A stretch of 64,000 nucleotides of DNA, taken from an uncultured Erythrobacter sp. (GTDB lineage Bacteria > Pseudomonadota > Alphaproteobacteria > Sphingomonadales > Sphingomonadaceae). The notes under the pieces were generated by a model. That model ran no database searches, was not told the origin of the DNA, and saw nothing but the letters and a program-made list of their open reading frames with translations. The DNA lies in NCBI GenBank assembly GCA_947502305.1, contig CANMZA010000002.1:711041-775040 (forward strand), read 5' to 3'. A program made the position numbers and the translations under genes. Within the stretch, counting starts at the first letter, position 1, and every line of letters starts with the position of its first letter. Positions 27,025-37,822 of the stretch are shown here, piece by piece.

Positions 27025-29399
27025 AGTTCTCCCTCACATGGCTCAAAGACCACCTCGAAACAGAGGCAACTCTATCCCAGATCACCGATTGCCTGAACGC
27101 AATCGGCCTAGAGGTCGAAGGCGTCGAAGACCCGGCGGAGCGGCTAGCGGGGTTCACCGTTGCCAAAGTTCTGACCGCAGCAAAACATCCCGATGCGGAT
27201 AAGCTGCAAGTGCTGACCGTGGACACCGGCGCGGGCGATCCGTTGCAAGTCGTGTGCGGCGCGCCCAATGCGCGCGCCGGCATGATGGGTGTGCTGGGCC
27301 AGCCCGGTGCAGTTGTGCCGTCAAACGGGATGGAGCTTCGTAAGAGCGCCATTCGCGGGGTCGAATCGAATGGCATGATGTGCAGCGTGCGTGAGCTTGA
27401 ATTGGGCGATGAGCATGACGGCATTATCGAATTGCCGGACGATGCGCCGGTCGGACACACCTTTGCCGATTATCACGGTTCATCGCCGGTAATTGATGTC
27501 GCCATCACGCCCAATCGCCCCGATTGCATGGGCGTTTACGGCATTGCCCGCGATCTGGCGGCCGCGGGGCTTGGCACGTTGAAACCCATCGCCTTCCCCG
27601 CCTTTGAAGCCAGCGGCGCATGCCCGGTTGAAATCCGCACAGACGATGCAGAAGGATGCCCAGCATTCTATGGCCGCGTGGTGAAAGGGGTTAAAAACGG
27701 ACCTTCACCTGATTGGATGCAGCAACGTCTGGCGAGTGCGGGACAGCGCCCGATTTCCTTGCTGGTCGATCTGACCAATTATGTGATGCTGGCCTTTGGC
27801 CGCCCGGCGCATGTTTATGACCTTGCCAAATTGTCCGGCCCGGTCGTTGCCCGGCGCGCCAAGAATGGCGAACAGGTGCTGGCGCTGAATGAGAAGACCT
27901 ACACGCTGGATGACAGCATGGTTGTGATTGCGGATGACGCGGCGGTTCACGACATTGCGGGCATTATGGGCGGCGAGGATTCTGGCGTTTGCGATACGAC
28001 CAGCGATGTTTTGCTAGAGATCGCCTATTTCGATCCGGCGCGTATTGGTGTGACTGGGCGCAAACTCGGCCTCGCCTCAGATGCGCGCACTCGGTTTGAA
28101 CGCGGCGTTGATCCGACGTTTTTGCAGGACGGGCTGGACCTGCTCACCGGATTGATCACCGAATTGGCGGGCGGAACCGCAAGCGAGACCGTGCAAGCGG
28201 GCGCCCCACCAAGCGATGCCAAAGTGGTGCCGTTTGACACCGCGCTGACCGCAAAATTGGGCGGTGTGGATGTGCCGGACGACGAACAGCGCCGGATCCT
28301 TGAAAATCTCGGTTTTGCTGTGTCGGCAAATTGGGATGTGACATGCCCGCTGCGCCGGAACGATATTGAAGGGCCAGCCGATCTGGTCGAGGAAGTCGTG
28401 CGTATTCACGGCCTCGATGCCGTCCAAAGCGTCGCCCTGCCGCGTATCGAAGGCGTCGCACGGCCCACGGCAACCGCCGCGCAAAAGCTGGAGCGGAAAT
28501 TGCGCCGCGCAGCAGCGGGCAGCGGCCTGCACGAAGCGATCACATGGTCCTTCATTTCGCAGGGTGAGGCCGATGCGGTTGGCGGGGGCCACTGGTCGCT
28601 CGACAATCCGATTAGCGAAGACCTGAAGGTCATGCGGCCGTCTTTGCTGCCCGGTCTGCTGTCGGCGGCGAAGCGCAGCTTTGATCGCGGCGCGGCGGGC
28701 CTGCAATTGTTTGAGATTGGCCGGCGCTATCTTGCCGATGGCGAATATCCCGCGCTTGTCGCGATCATGGTGGGCGAGGCTGCGCCGCGATCATGGCAGC
28801 ATGGCAAGGCGCGGCATTTCGATGCCTATGATGCCAAGGCGATGTGTCTGCACCTGCTTGAGGCGGCCGGTGCGCCTGTCCAAAAATTGCAGGTTATGGG
28901 CGATGCGGGTGATGTCTATCATCCCGGCCAATCGGCGACCCTACGACTGGGGCCAAAGAACCAGATCGCCAGTTTCGGGATGGTCCATCCAAGCTTGCTG
29001 AAGAGTTTCGGAATTGGCGTTCCGGTTGCGGCTCTGGGCATTCATCTTGATGCGATCCCGGCCAAGAAAGCCGCCAAAGGCCCCGTCAGCTTCGCACGGC
29101 CCAGCTTCACTCCGCCAGCCTTGCAATCGGTCACGCGCGATTTTGCGTTTCTCGTGCCAGAAGCCTTGCCAGCGGGCGATCTGCTGCGCGCGGTAAAGGG
29201 CGCGGATAAGGCGAATATTGTTGATGCGCGTGTGTTTGACCATTTCACCGGCGAAGGCGTGCCGGAGGGGCATAAGTCCCTCGCCATCGAAGTGACGCTG
29301 CAACCGCAGGATAAGAGCTACAAAGACGCCGATTTGAAAGCGATCGCAGACAATGTCATCGCCGCAGCGGCGAAGCAGGGGGCGGAATTGCGCGGGTAA
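27021..29399 (+). CDS. pheT: phenylalanine-tRNA ligase beta subunit
   Basis: 792 residues, the usual size. Domain order: N-terminal [18 protein letters not shown], tRNA-binding EMAP-like domain ([20 protein letters not shown]), B3/B4 editing domain ([19 protein letters not shown]), B5 DNA-binding-like domain, catalytic-like core, and a C-terminal ferredoxin-like anticodon-binding domain ([20 protein letters not shown]). The ATGA overlap with pheS indicates coupled translation of the two subunits. Confidence 0.97.
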   Translation: MKFSLTWLKDHLETEATLSQITDCLNAIGLEVEGVEDPAERLAGFTVAKVLTAAKHPDADKLQVLTVDTGAGDPLQVVCGAPNARAGMMGVLGQPGAVVPSNGMELRKSAIRGVESNGMMCSVRELELGDEHDGIIELPDDAPVGHTFADYHGSSPVIDVAITPNRPDCMGVYGIARDLAAAGLGTLKPIAFPAFEASGACPVEIRTDDAEGCPAFYGRVVKGVKNGPSPDWMQQRLASAGQRPISLLVDLTNYVMLAFGRPAHVYDLAKLSGPVVARRAKNGEQVLALNEKTYTLDDSMVVIADDAAVHDIAGIMGGEDSGVCDTTSDVLLEIAYFDPARIGVTGRKLGLASDARTRFERGVDPTFLQDGLDLLTGLITELAGGTASETVQAGAPPSDAKVVPFDTALTAKLGGVDVPDDEQRRILENLGFAVSANWDVTCPLRRNDIEGPADLVEEVVRIHGLDAVQSVALPRIEGVARPTATAAQKLERKLRRAAAGSGLHEAITWSFISQGEADAVGGGHWSLDNPISEDLKVMRPSLLPGLLSAAKRSFDRGAAGLQLFEIGRRYLADGEYPALVAIMVGEAAPRSWQHGKARHFDAYDAKAMCLHLLEAAGAPVQKLQVMGDAGDVYHPGQSATLRLGPKNQIASFGMVHPSLLKSFGIGVPVAALGIHLDAIPAKKAAKGPVSFARPSFTPPALQSVTRDFAFLVPEALPAGDLLRAVKGADKANIVDARVFDHFTGEGVPEGHKSLAIEVTLQPQDKSYKDADLKAIADNVIAAAAKQGAELRG

Positions 29400-29420
29400 A
29401 TCCGCGCATCCGATCATCAT

Positions 29421-30953
29421 ATGTCCACCGCCCCAAATTCCCGCCGTACCTTTGCGATCATTTCGCACCCTGACGCGGGTAAGACCACGTTGACGGAGAA
29501 ACTCCTGCTGCAAGGCGGGGCGATCCATCTTGCGGGTGAGGTGAAAGCGCGCGGGCAACAACGCCGGGCGCGTTCTGACTGGATGAAGATCGAGCAGCAA
29601 CGCGGCATTTCGGTTACGTCATCGGTGATGACCTTTGAACGCAATGGGGTCACGTTCAACCTGCTCGACACGCCGGGTCACGAGGATTTTTCCGAGGACA
29701 CCTATCGCACCCTGACCGCCGTCGACAGCGCGGTGATGGTGATTGATGCGGCGAAAGGGATTGAGCCGCAGACCCGCAAATTGTTCGAAGTGTGCCGGCT
29801 GCGCAATGTGCCGATCATCACCTTCGTCAATAAGGTTGACCGCGAAGGGCGCGATCCGTTTGAGACGCTGGACGAGGTCGCCGATATGCTGGCTCTCGAC
29901 GTCAGCCCGCAAATGTGGCCGATTGGCATGGGCGGGCAATTTGAAGGGATTTTGGATTTCGCCAGCGGTGAAGTCAGCCGCCCAGAAGGGCCATCGAAAG
30001 AATTCCTCGGCAAACGAGACAGCGATCCCGCAATCCCGCCAGAATTCGCCGAAGAGGCAGAATTAGCGCAGGTCGGCTATCCTGAATTTGACCTCGACGC
30101 CTATCGCAGCGGCGATCTCACCCCGGTCTATTTCGGATCGGCGCTCAAGAATTTCGGCGTGACCGAATTGATCGAAGCCATCGCCAAACACGCCCCGCCG
30201 CCGCGCGCTCAGCCCGCTGGGGAAACGCAAATTGCGCCTGAACATGATGAAGTGACCGGTTTCATCTTTAAAGTGCAGGCCAATATGGACCCCAATCACC
30301 GCGACCGCATCGCCTTTATGCGGCAGGTGTCGGGCACGTTTAAACGCGGCATGAAATTGACGCCGTCGGGCCTAGGCAAGCCGATTGCGATCCATTCGCC
30401 GATCCTGTTCTTTGCGCAGGACCGTGAGATTGCCGACACGGCAGAGGCGGGGGACATTATCGGTATCCCGAACCACGGCACTTTGCGGGTCGGCGACACT
30501 TTATCGGAAAAAGACGAGGTTCGCTTCACCGGCCTGCCCAATTTTGCGCCTGAGATTTTACGCCGGGTTCAATTGAAAGACCCGACCAAGACCAAACAGC
30601 TGCGCAAAGCGCTCGACGATCTGTCGGAAGAGGGCGTCATTCAGGTGTTCTACCCTGAACTGGGCGCGCAACATATTGTCGGCGTGGTCGGCCAGCTTCA
30701 ACTCGAAGTGCTGATCTCGCGTCTATCGGCGGAATATAAGGTGGAGGCCGCGCTTGAGGCGGCACCTTTTGCGACGGCGCGCTGGGTGAAAGGTGACGAT
30801 GCCAAGCTCGATGAGTTTGAAGGGTTCAACCGCGCCAATCTGGCCCGGGACCGCGATGGTGATCTGGTGTTTATGGCCAAGAGCCCGTGGGACGTGAATT
30901 ATCAGGTCGAGAAGAACCCGGATCTGACTTTTTCAGCCACCAAAGAGCGTTAG
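29421..30953 (+). CDS. prfC: peptide chain release factor 3
   Basis: 510 residues. Translational GTPase that recycles RF1/RF2. G1 SHPDAGKTTLTEK, G2-region QQRGISVTSSVM, G3 DTPGHEDFSEDTYR, G4 NKVDREGRDP. The RF3 features QRRARSDWMKIEQQRGIS and KAKSPWDVNY-like C-terminus separate it from EF-G. Slightly shorter than the E. coli protein (about 529). It starts 21 bases after pheT, so it may be read from the same transcript. Confidence 0.95.
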   Translation: MSTAPNSRRTFAIISHPDAGKTTLTEKLLLQGGAIHLAGEVKARGQQRRARSDWMKIEQQRGISVTSSVMTFERNGVTFNLLDTPGHEDFSEDTYRTLTAVDSAVMVIDAAKGIEPQTRKLFEVCRLRNVPIITFVNKVDREGRDPFETLDEVADMLALDVSPQMWPIGMGGQFEGILDFASGEVSRPEGPSKEFLGKRDSDPAIPPEFAEEAELAQVGYPEFDLDAYRSGDLTPVYFGSALKNFGVTELIEAIAKHAPPPRAQPAGETQIAPEHDEVTGFIFKVQANMDPNHRDRIAFMRQVSGTFKRGMKLTPSGLGKPIAIHSPILFFAQDREIADTAEAGDIIGIPNHGTLRVGDTLSEKDEVRFTGLPNFAPEILRRVQLKDPTKTKQLRKALDDLSEEGVIQVFYPELGAQHIVGVVGQLQLEVLISRLSAEYKVEAALEAAPFATARWVKGDDAKLDEFEGFNRANLARDRDGDLVFMAKSPWDVNYQVEKNPDLTFSATKER

Positions 30954-31048
30954 ACCGCTGGCAGATTGACGGCAGACTGGCTGTAGACTGGCGTGCGTAA
31001 TCGCAGGCGGACTTGCGGCGCATGCGACTTCGCGGCAAAGCCTCCCGC

Positions 31049-31918
31049 ATGACAAGTGCCGGACCAACATCGCAAACTTTCATCTCACAGCGCCTCCGCC
31101 TCAGCTATGAGGATTGGGGAGGGCGCGGCAAGCCGCCGCTGATCCTTGTTCATGGCGGGCGCGATCATGCGCGCAATTGGGATTGGACGGCGGAGGCGCT
31201 GCGCGAGGATTATCACGTCATCGCGATGGATCACCGCGGGCATGGCAACAGCGAATGGGTGTCGGATGGGAATTATAATTCCAACGACATGGTCTATGAT
31301 CTGGCGCAATTGATCCATCAACTTGGGGCCGGGCCTGTGCGGATCATATCGCATTCGATGGGCGGCAATGTGGCCCTGCGCTACACCGGCATGTTCCCCG
31401 AAATGGTGACGAAATTGGTTGCCATCGAAGGTTTGGGCCCGTCACCTGAATGGAAAGAGAAACAGCGCGAAACACCGTATCCTGAACGGATGGCGGAATG
31501 GATTGCGAAAAAGCGCAAAGCCGCTGGCCGATCCCCGCGCAAATATGAAAGTATAGAGGCGGCCTTTGCCCGGATGATTGAGGAAAACTCCTACCTCACC
31601 GAGGATCAGGCCCGGCACCTGACGATCCACGGGGTCAACCGCAATGAAGACGGCACCTATAGCTGGAAGTTCGACCCGCACCTCAATGTTTGGGGTGTAG
31701 AAGACGTGGCCGATGAATTTATGGAAGCGGTTTGGGGCGCGATCACCTGCCCGACCTTGCTGCTCTATGGCGCGGACAGTTGGGCATCCAATCCAGCGAA
31801 AGATGGACGGATTGACCATTTCAAATCCGCCGAAGTCATTGAGTTTGAGAAAGCGGGCCACTGGCTCCACCATGACCAATTCGACAAATTTATCGGCGTC
31901 CTGCGCGACTTCCTCTAA
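31049..31918 (+). CDS. alpha/beta hydrolase
   Basis: About 289 residues from ATG 31049 (ATG 31022 is also in frame). The oxyanion region LILVHGGRDHARNWDW, the nucleophile elbow ISHSMGGN, an acidic residue after the strand LLLYGADSW, and the terminal catalytic His in AGHWLHHDQFDKF. A lid of about 70 residues separates strands six and seven. The substrate cannot be predicted; the family includes esterases, epoxide hydrolases and C-C hydrolases. Closely followed by a pyridoxamine-oxidase-like gene. Confidence 0.87.
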   Translation: MTSAGPTSQTFISQRLRLSYEDWGGRGKPPLILVHGGRDHARNWDWTAEALREDYHVIAMDHRGHGNSEWVSDGNYNSNDMVYDLAQLIHQLGAGPVRIISHSMGGNVALRYTGMFPEMVTKLVAIEGLGPSPEWKEKQRETPYPERMAEWIAKKRKAAGRSPRKYESIEAAFARMIEENSYLTEDQARHLTIHGVNRNEDGTYSWKFDPHLNVWGVEDVADEFMEAVWGAITCPTLLLYGADSWASNPAKDGRIDHFKSAEVIEFEKAGHWLHHDQFDKFIGVLRDFL

Positions 31919-31936
31919 ACTTTCCGGAGAGACCAC

Positions 31937-32506
31937 ATGGCTGAATTTTTCGATGCGTTGAATGAAAAACACGTGGCGATGATTGAGAAACAGCCGGTGT
32001 TTTTTGTCGCCACCGCCGCCGCAGATGGACGGATCAATCTCAGCCCTAAGGGTTACGATGCGTTCCGCGTCCTTTCACCGACACAGGTCGCTTATCTCGA
32101 TCTGGGCGGATCGGGCAATGAAACCCACGCGCATCTGATGGCACCGCAAGAGGATGCGGGGCGGATCACGGTCATGTTCTGCAATTTTGATCGGCCCGCA
32201 TTGATCCTGCGGCTTTATGGCAAGGGCAGGCCGGTTTTGCCGCAAGATGCGGAATGGGCCGCCCTGGCGGAGAATTTCACCATGATGCCGGGCACGCGGC
32301 AGATTTTTGTGATTGATATCGACAGCATCCAGACCAGTTGCGGATGGGGCATTCCTTTTATGAGCTTGGAGGGCGAACGCGAGACGCTGAAGAAAGCGCA
32401 TCGCCAATCCGACCCGGCGGAATGGGAAGCAAAAATGGCGGGGCGCACGACCAGCATTGATGGTCTGACCACACGCGCGACAACACGGTATATTGCGGGC
32501 GAGTGA
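31937..32506 (+). CDS. pyridoxamine 5'-phosphate oxidase-family flavin-binding protein
   Basis: 189 residues. The split-barrel pattern is seen in FFVATAAADGRINLSPKGYD, VAYLDLGGSGNETHAHL and RITVMFCNFDRPALILRLYG, typical of the PPOX-type family that binds FMN or F420. The C-terminal extension with SCGWGIPFM is characteristic of a subgroup of uncertain function. GGAG lies before ATG 31937, 18 bases after the hydrolase stop; likely co-transcribed with it. Confidence 0.87.
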   Translation: MAEFFDALNEKHVAMIEKQPVFFVATAAADGRINLSPKGYDAFRVLSPTQVAYLDLGGSGNETHAHLMAPQEDAGRITVMFCNFDRPALILRLYGKGRPVLPQDAEWAALAENFTMMPGTRQIFVIDIDSIQTSCGWGIPFMSLEGERETLKKAHRQSDPAEWEAKMAGRTTSIDGLTTRATTRYIAGE

Positions 32507-32591
32507 GTTTGCGGCGCAACACAATTACAAATAGGGGCGTAGATACGCGTTAAAACCTACACACCTGCTCAAAAAATAAACAAAAGATTAA

Positions 32592-33110
<519 letters not shown>

Positions 33111-33127
33111 TCACGGGGAAAAGACCG

Positions 33128-34465
33128 ATGACATCACCTTTCACAAAATTGGCCGCCGCGGCTGTTGGGGCGGCTCTGCTGGCTAGCCCGGCGCTGGCGG
33201 CTCCTGCTGCTGAGGCGGCGGCTGCTGTTCCCAATCCGGGCAATAATGCCTGGATGATGACAGCGACGATCCTCGTTCTGCTCATGATTTTGCCCGGATT
33301 GGCGCTCTTTTACGGCGGCCTGACCCGATCAAAGAACATGCTTTCCACCATGACTCAGATCGGCGCGACCGCCGCTTTGGCGATGCTGATTTGGGTGATG
33401 TGGGGCTATTCACTGGCATTTGGCGACACCACTTACGAAGGGACATTGGGCCTGTTCGTGAGCGGCGGCAGCTATTTCCTCGCCGGGACAGATGCGAGCA
33501 GCACGGCTGCTACTTTCACCGATGAAGTCATCAGCAAATATGTCTTCATCAGCTTCCAAATGACCTTCGCCGCCATCACTGCGGCCCTGATTTTGGGCGC
33601 AACGGCGGAACGGATGAAGTTCAACGCGACGATGATGTTCGTGCCAATCTGGCTGACGATCGTCTATTTCCCGATTGCTCACATGGTTTGGGCTGGCGGC
33701 GGCTTGCTGTTCGAAGACGGCGCGCTTGATTTTGCTGGCGGTACGGTTGTGCATATTAATGCGGGTATCTCGGGCTTGGTGCTTGCCTATTTGCTCGGCA
33801 AACGTCGCGGTTGGCCGCAAGAGCCGATGATGCCGCACAGCCTGACTATGACGATGGTTGGCACTGGCTTGCTCTGGGTTGGTTGGTTCGGCTTTAACGC
33901 TGGCTCCGCACTAGAAGCGGACGGTTCGGCTGGTCTGGCCATGATCAACACCTTCGTCGCAACGGCGGCTGGCGCTCTGACTTGGATGGTGATCGAACGT
34001 ATGGCCGGTCATAAAGGCTCAGCGCTAGGCTTCTGTTCTGGCGTGATCGCTGGTCTCGTCGCCGTCACACCGGCGGCTGGCAATAGCGGGCCATTCGGCG
34101 CGATCTTGCTTGGCATCCTGTCATCGGCGGTTTGCTATGTCTTCGTCGCCAAGGTCAAAATGAAGTTTGGCTATGACGACTCGCTGGATGCTTTCGGCAT
34201 TCACGGCGTGGGCGGCATTGTCGGCGCGATTGGGACGGCGATTGTTTATCAGCCATTCCTTGGCGGCCCCGGCGATGGATCGACTGGTGTTTTCGAACAG
34301 CTCGGCATCCAGACGTTCGGCGTCGTGGTGACCATCGCTTGGGCTGCAATCGGTACGCTCATCGCTGCTTACATTGTGAAGCTGACCATTGGTCTGCGTG
34401 TCGATGAAGACACCGAAGTCGACGGGCTCGATATCGCTGAACATGGCGAGCGCGCTTACAACTAA
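33128..34465 (+). CDS. amtB: ammonium transporter
   Basis: 445 residues. A signal peptide (KLAAAAVGAALLASPALAAP) precedes eleven membrane helices, as in AmtB. Conserved elements: ALFYGGLTRSKNMLSTM, the Phe-gate and pore His regions (AGGTVVHINAGISGL and DAFGIHGVGGIVGAIGT), and WVGWFGFNAGSAL. It conducts ammonium across the inner membrane, with GlnK as its regulator. ATG 33128 is chosen over TTG 33107 because the signal peptide begins there. Confidence 0.96.
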   Translation: MTSPFTKLAAAAVGAALLASPALAAPAAEAAAAVPNPGNNAWMMTATILVLLMILPGLALFYGGLTRSKNMLSTMTQIGATAALAMLIWVMWGYSLAFGDTTYEGTLGLFVSGGSYFLAGTDASSTAATFTDEVISKYVFISFQMTFAAITAALILGATAERMKFNATMMFVPIWLTIVYFPIAHMVWAGGGLLFEDGALDFAGGTVVHINAGISGLVLAYLLGKRRGWPQEPMMPHSLTMTMVGTGLLWVGWFGFNAGSALEADGSAGLAMINTFVATAAGALTWMVIERMAGHKGSALGFCSGVIAGLVAVTPAAGNSGPFGAILLGILSSAVCYVFVAKVKMKFGYDDSLDAFGIHGVGGIVGAIGTAIVYQPFLGGPGDGSTGVFEQLGIQTFGVVVTIAWAAIGTLIAAYIVKLTIGLRVDEDTEVDGLDIAEHGERAYN

Positions 34466-34543
34466 TCAACCAGTTTGGCGGGGGCAGGACCTCTCCCCCT
34501 TTCCCCGCCAACCCTTGTTCCTCCTGCGAACGAACAAACTGCC

Positions 34544-34583
34544 AAAGACCGGAACGGTGATCACCGTTCCGGTCTCTTTTTTG
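34544..34583 (+). terminator. intrinsic terminator after amtB
   Basis: AGACCGGAACGGTGA (34546-34560) and TCACCGTTCCGGTCT (34561-34575) form a perfect 15-bp stem. They are followed by C and a run of six T, 80 bases past the amtB stop. Confidence 0.93.
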
Positions 34584-34700
34584 TTTGGGTTTTGGTGTTT
34601 TGCCGGAGGTTTGGGATCAGAGCCGCAGGCGCGAGGACACCGCAGAATAGGTGGCGCACAGTAGGTGGCGCACCGCAGAGGGCGCGCGCAACCAAAATCC

Positions 34701-36281
34701 CTACCCCGCTTTGATAAAGTCCGCGCAGCGTTCGCCGATCATAATGCTCGGCGCATTGGTGTTGCCGCTGACGATCTTGGGCATCACGCTCGCATCGGCG
34801 ATCCACAGCCCTTCTAGGCCGTTCACCTTCAATTGAGGATCGACCACGGCATCCGCGTCGGACCCCATGCGGCATGTGCCGACCGGGTGATAGACGGTAT
34901 CCGCGCGGCTGCGGATCAAGTCGTCCAGAGCGGCGTCATCGTTCAAATCAATCGGGTGCCGATCAGTCGGTCCATAGACCTGCATTGGCGGCGCATCGGC
35001 AATCCGGTGTGACAATCTGATGCCTGCGCGCAGGACAGCAATATCATGATCATCGTCGAGGAAATTGGGGTCAATTACCGGCGCTGCGGCGGCATCTTTA
35101 GAGCCAAGCCGCACTGTACCGCGGCTTTCTGGCCGGAGCACACAGGCATGAAGCGAAAAGCCATAGCCTTTCACATTTTCGCGCCCGTGATCCTCAAGCA
35201 CGGCGGGAACGAAATGCCATTGCACATCGGGTGCAGGACTGGCGTCCATCACTGTCCAGAACCCGCCTGCCTCGGCATAGGGCGTAGTCATCGCGCCGGT
35301 GCGTTTGCGGCGGTGTTCCAGAATGGCGCCCGCCATTTTCAATGTGCCCTTGATCGTCCCGCCGATGGGCACATCGCTGGTGGTTTCCCAGCCGGAGACA
35401 TAGTCGATGTGATCCTGCAAATTGGACCCCACCGCAGGCTTGTCGAGAACAACATCGATGCCTTGTTCTTTCAAATGTTCGCCCGGGCCAATGCCTGACA
35501 ACATCAAAATCTGGGGCGAGCCAAAGGCACCGGCGGACAGGATCACGCCTTTGCGGGCGTAAATCATCTCTGATTTCTTGCCCCGGCGCACCATGACGCC
35601 GGTTACGCGGCCTTGTTCCACAACCAGTTTTTCAACCATTGTGTCGGTGCGAATGGAAAAGTTGCCTTGCTCTCTGATCGGCTCCACATATCCGCGCGCG
35701 GCGGACCAACGTTCGCCATCGCGCTGAGTCACTTGGTACAGGCCAAAGCCTTCTTGCGACGCGCCGTTAAAGTCAGAATTGGTGCGCAATTGCAGCTCTG
35801 CTGCGGCCTCGACAAAGGCGTGGCTGGTGGGGTTGGGGGAACGCTGATTGGAGACGAATAACGGCCCGCCAGCGCCGTGAAAATCATCGCCGCCGCGCTC
35901 ATTCGCTTCTGATCGTTTGAAATAGGGCAGCACATCATCATAGGACCAACCGGTGCAGCCCATATCGGCCCAATTGTCGTAATCCCATTTGTTGCCGCGA
36001 ATATAGACCATCGCATTGATTGCCGAGGATCCGCCCAATCCTTTGCCGCGCGGCTGGTAACCGATCCGCCCATTCAGCCCCTTTTGCGGGACGGTATCGA
36101 ATTTGTAATTCGCCGAATTGCGGATGAAGGGCATGAAGCCCGGCGTTTTGATCAACACATTGTCATTGCGTCCGCCTGCCTCAATCAAGCAAACGCGCCG
36201 CGTGCCATCCACGGCCAGCCGCCCTGCAACCGCGCTGCCGCCGCTGCCGCCGCCAATGACGATGTAATCAAAACTTTCCAT
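34701..36281 (-). CDS. GMC-family FAD-dependent oxidoreductase (choline/alcohol dehydrogenase-like)
   Basis: 526 residues. FAD-binding Rossmann motif YIVIGGGSGGSAVAGRL at the N-terminus, GMC signature one in GKGLGGSSAINAMVYIRGN, signature two GAFGSPQILMLSGIGPGEHL, and a C-terminal active-site block with the catalytic His (DTVYHPVGTCRMG) and NTNAPSIMIGERCADFI. Similar to membrane-associated alcohol dehydrogenases (AlkJ type) and BetA; the substrate is not decided. AGGAG precedes the ATG. Last gene on the minus strand of this group before the amtB terminator, but 25 bases upstream lies the fatty acid hydroxylase gene, so they may act in one oxidation pathway. Confidence 0.9.
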   Translation of the reverse strand: MESFDYIVIGGGSGGSAVAGRLAVDGTRRVCLIEAGGRNDNVLIKTPGFMPFIRNSANYKFDTVPQKGLNGRIGYQPRGKGLGGSSAINAMVYIRGNKWDYDNWADMGCTGWSYDDVLPYFKRSEANERGGDDFHGAGGPLFVSNQRSPNPTSHAFVEAAAELQLRTNSDFNGASQEGFGLYQVTQRDGERWSAARGYVEPIREQGNFSIRTDTMVEKLVVEQGRVTGVMVRRGKKSEMIYARKGVILSAGAFGSPQILMLSGIGPGEHLKEQGIDVVLDKPAVGSNLQDHIDYVSGWETTSDVPIGGTIKGTLKMAGAILEHRRKRTGAMTTPYAEAGGFWTVMDASPAPDVQWHFVPAVLEDHGRENVKGYGFSLHACVLRPESRGTVRLGSKDAAAAPVIDPNFLDDDHDIAVLRAGIRLSHRIADAPPMQVYGPTDRHPIDLNDDAALDDLIRSRADTVYHPVGTCRMGSDADAVVDPQLKVNGLEGLWIADASVMPKIVSGNTNAPSIMIGERCADFIKAG

Positions 36282-36305
36282 GATCTCTCCTCTTGAGGGG
36301 AGAGA

Positions 36306-37337
36306 CTAGGCAGCTTCGCCCTTTGCCGCAATCGAGTTTCGGCCTGAAACCGAGTTTTGGGTAACCGAATTTTCGGCACCCGAGTTTTGGGAAACTGATT
36401 TTGGATCGGCACTGATGTCCGCTGCGCCGCGATAATTGCTGCGATCAATACCCCGTTCAATCCAGCGGGCGCGGATCATATCTGATGTTTCGCGGGTGCC
36501 ATCATGGCTCCACCCAGGTGGGCGCAGCAGATAAGACAATTTGTGCCGCCACGGGGCCGCCCAAATATCGCGGATCATTCCGATCCATTCATGGAACACC
36601 GCCCATAGCAGGTTGAAACTGCCCAATTGCTTCACAATCCCGTACCGAATGCGTTCGTCATCGCGTTCGGCGGCAAAACTGCCAAACATTTTATCCCACA
36701 CAATGAAAACACCGGCATAATTGCGATCAAGATAACGCGGATTGGTCGCGTGATGGACGCGGTGATGGCTGGGCGTGTTCATTACCGCCTCAAACCAGCG
36801 GGGCATGCGGCCAATCGCCTCTGTGTGGATCCAGAATTGATAGACCAAATTGAAGCCGCCGCAGATCGCCACCATCGCCGGATGAAAGCCAAGCAAGATC
36901 AGCGGCAGAGCAAATAGCAGGCCAAAGGTGAAAGACCCCGTCCAGCTTTGCCGCAAGGCGGTCGATAGATTGTAATGCTGGCTCGAATGGTGGTTCACAT
37001 GGCTGGCCCACATCCAACGGATGCGGTGCCCCGCGCGGTGGACCCAATAATATTTGAGATCATCGAGGATAAAACACAGCGGCCACGCCCACCAAACTGT
37101 CCACCATTCGGCAGCAAAATCGAAAAGCCGATAGTCATAGGCCGCGATAAACACATACAGCGCAAAACCGCCAAACACCGCGCCCGCAACGGTCGATCCT
37201 AGGCCAAACGACAAGCTGACCAGCGTATCCTTCGGCTCATAAGCCTCTGGCGAGCGGAAGCGGGACCACGCCATCTCTGCCAAAACGGCGATGACAAATA
37301 GCGGCACGGCATATTGGGTGGGGGAGAAATCTGGCAT
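36306..37337 (-). CDS. sterol desaturase / fatty acid hydroxylase superfamily membrane enzyme
   Basis: 343 residues from ATG 37337. Four to six membrane helices and the di-iron histidine motifs HRAGH (near residue 105), HVNHHSSQHYN and HRVHH, in the order typical of the superfamily. The last 50 residues are a Ser/Asn-rich, repeat-like tail (SVSQNSGAENSVTQNSVSGR) after the catalytic domain, likely cytosolic and dispensable. The gene lies between a GMC oxidoreductase and a small membrane protein gene; lipid or terpenoid hydroxylation is the likely chemistry. Confidence 0.87.
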   Translation of the reverse strand: MPDFSPTQYAVPLFVIAVLAEMAWSRFRSPEAYEPKDTLVSLSFGLGSTVAGAVFGGFALYVFIAAYDYRLFDFAAEWWTVWWAWPLCFILDDLKYYWVHRAGHRIRWMWASHVNHHSSQHYNLSTALRQSWTGSFTFGLLFALPLILLGFHPAMVAICGGFNLVYQFWIHTEAIGRMPRWFEAVMNTPSHHRVHHATNPRYLDRNYAGVFIVWDKMFGSFAAERDDERIRYGIVKQLGSFNLLWAVFHEWIGMIRDIWAAPWRHKLSYLLRPPGWSHDGTRETSDMIRARWIERGIDRSNYRGAADISADPKSVSQNSGAENSVTQNSVSGRNSIAAKGEAA

Positions 37338-37350
37338 AGTCTTTTGCTGC

Positions 37351-37749
37351 TTATAACCGGTTGATCGCGTCGGCCCAAATGGCCGGGTCTGTGACGGACA
37401 GGCGCACCGCGCCGAATGTGCTTTCGCCGCAATCGACCACCAATCCGTCCACCTCCTCGCGCACTTTCGCACCGCCGGTTAAGACGCGGCCTGCAAACCG
37501 ATTGCCGTGCAGTTTGATCACCATGATCCGGCCGGCGTCATCCTTCGCCAGCGCGGCCTTACCGCCGCGCCCGATTGAAATGCGCTGCGCTTCAAAGCCA
37601 TCTACGACCTCACCAGCCGCTTGGCGAACCGCGTCATCATCTTTCAGCAACGGTTTCCCGCCCAGGCCGATCATGCGCGCAATCGCATAGATTACCAGGA
37701 TCGCGGCGAGCGACACGCCAAATTGCAGCAGAAGTGGGGGGATTTCCAT
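37351..37749 (-). CDS. membrane-anchored protein of unknown function
   Basis: 132 residues from ATG 37749. One N-terminal membrane helix (LLQFGVSLAAILVIYAIARM) and a soluble beta-rich domain (EAQRISIGRGGKAALAKDD, VIKLHGNRFAGRVL, LVVDCGESTFGAVRLSV). It begins the operon with the hydroxylase and oxidoreductase genes. The domain pattern is common in sphingomonads next to such genes, but the function is unknown. Confidence 0.75.
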   Translation of the reverse strand: MEIPPLLLQFGVSLAAILVIYAIARMIGLGGKPLLKDDDAVRQAAGEVVDGFEAQRISIGRGGKAALAKDDAGRIMVIKLHGNRFAGRVLTGGAKVREEVDGLVVDCGESTFGAVRLSVTDPAIWADAINRL

Positions 37750-37822
37750 GCTTTCATATTCCTCGCATGCAGGATTGGCATAGAGCGCAAATTGCGGCAA
37801 GCATGCGCGCAAGGAGAGACCC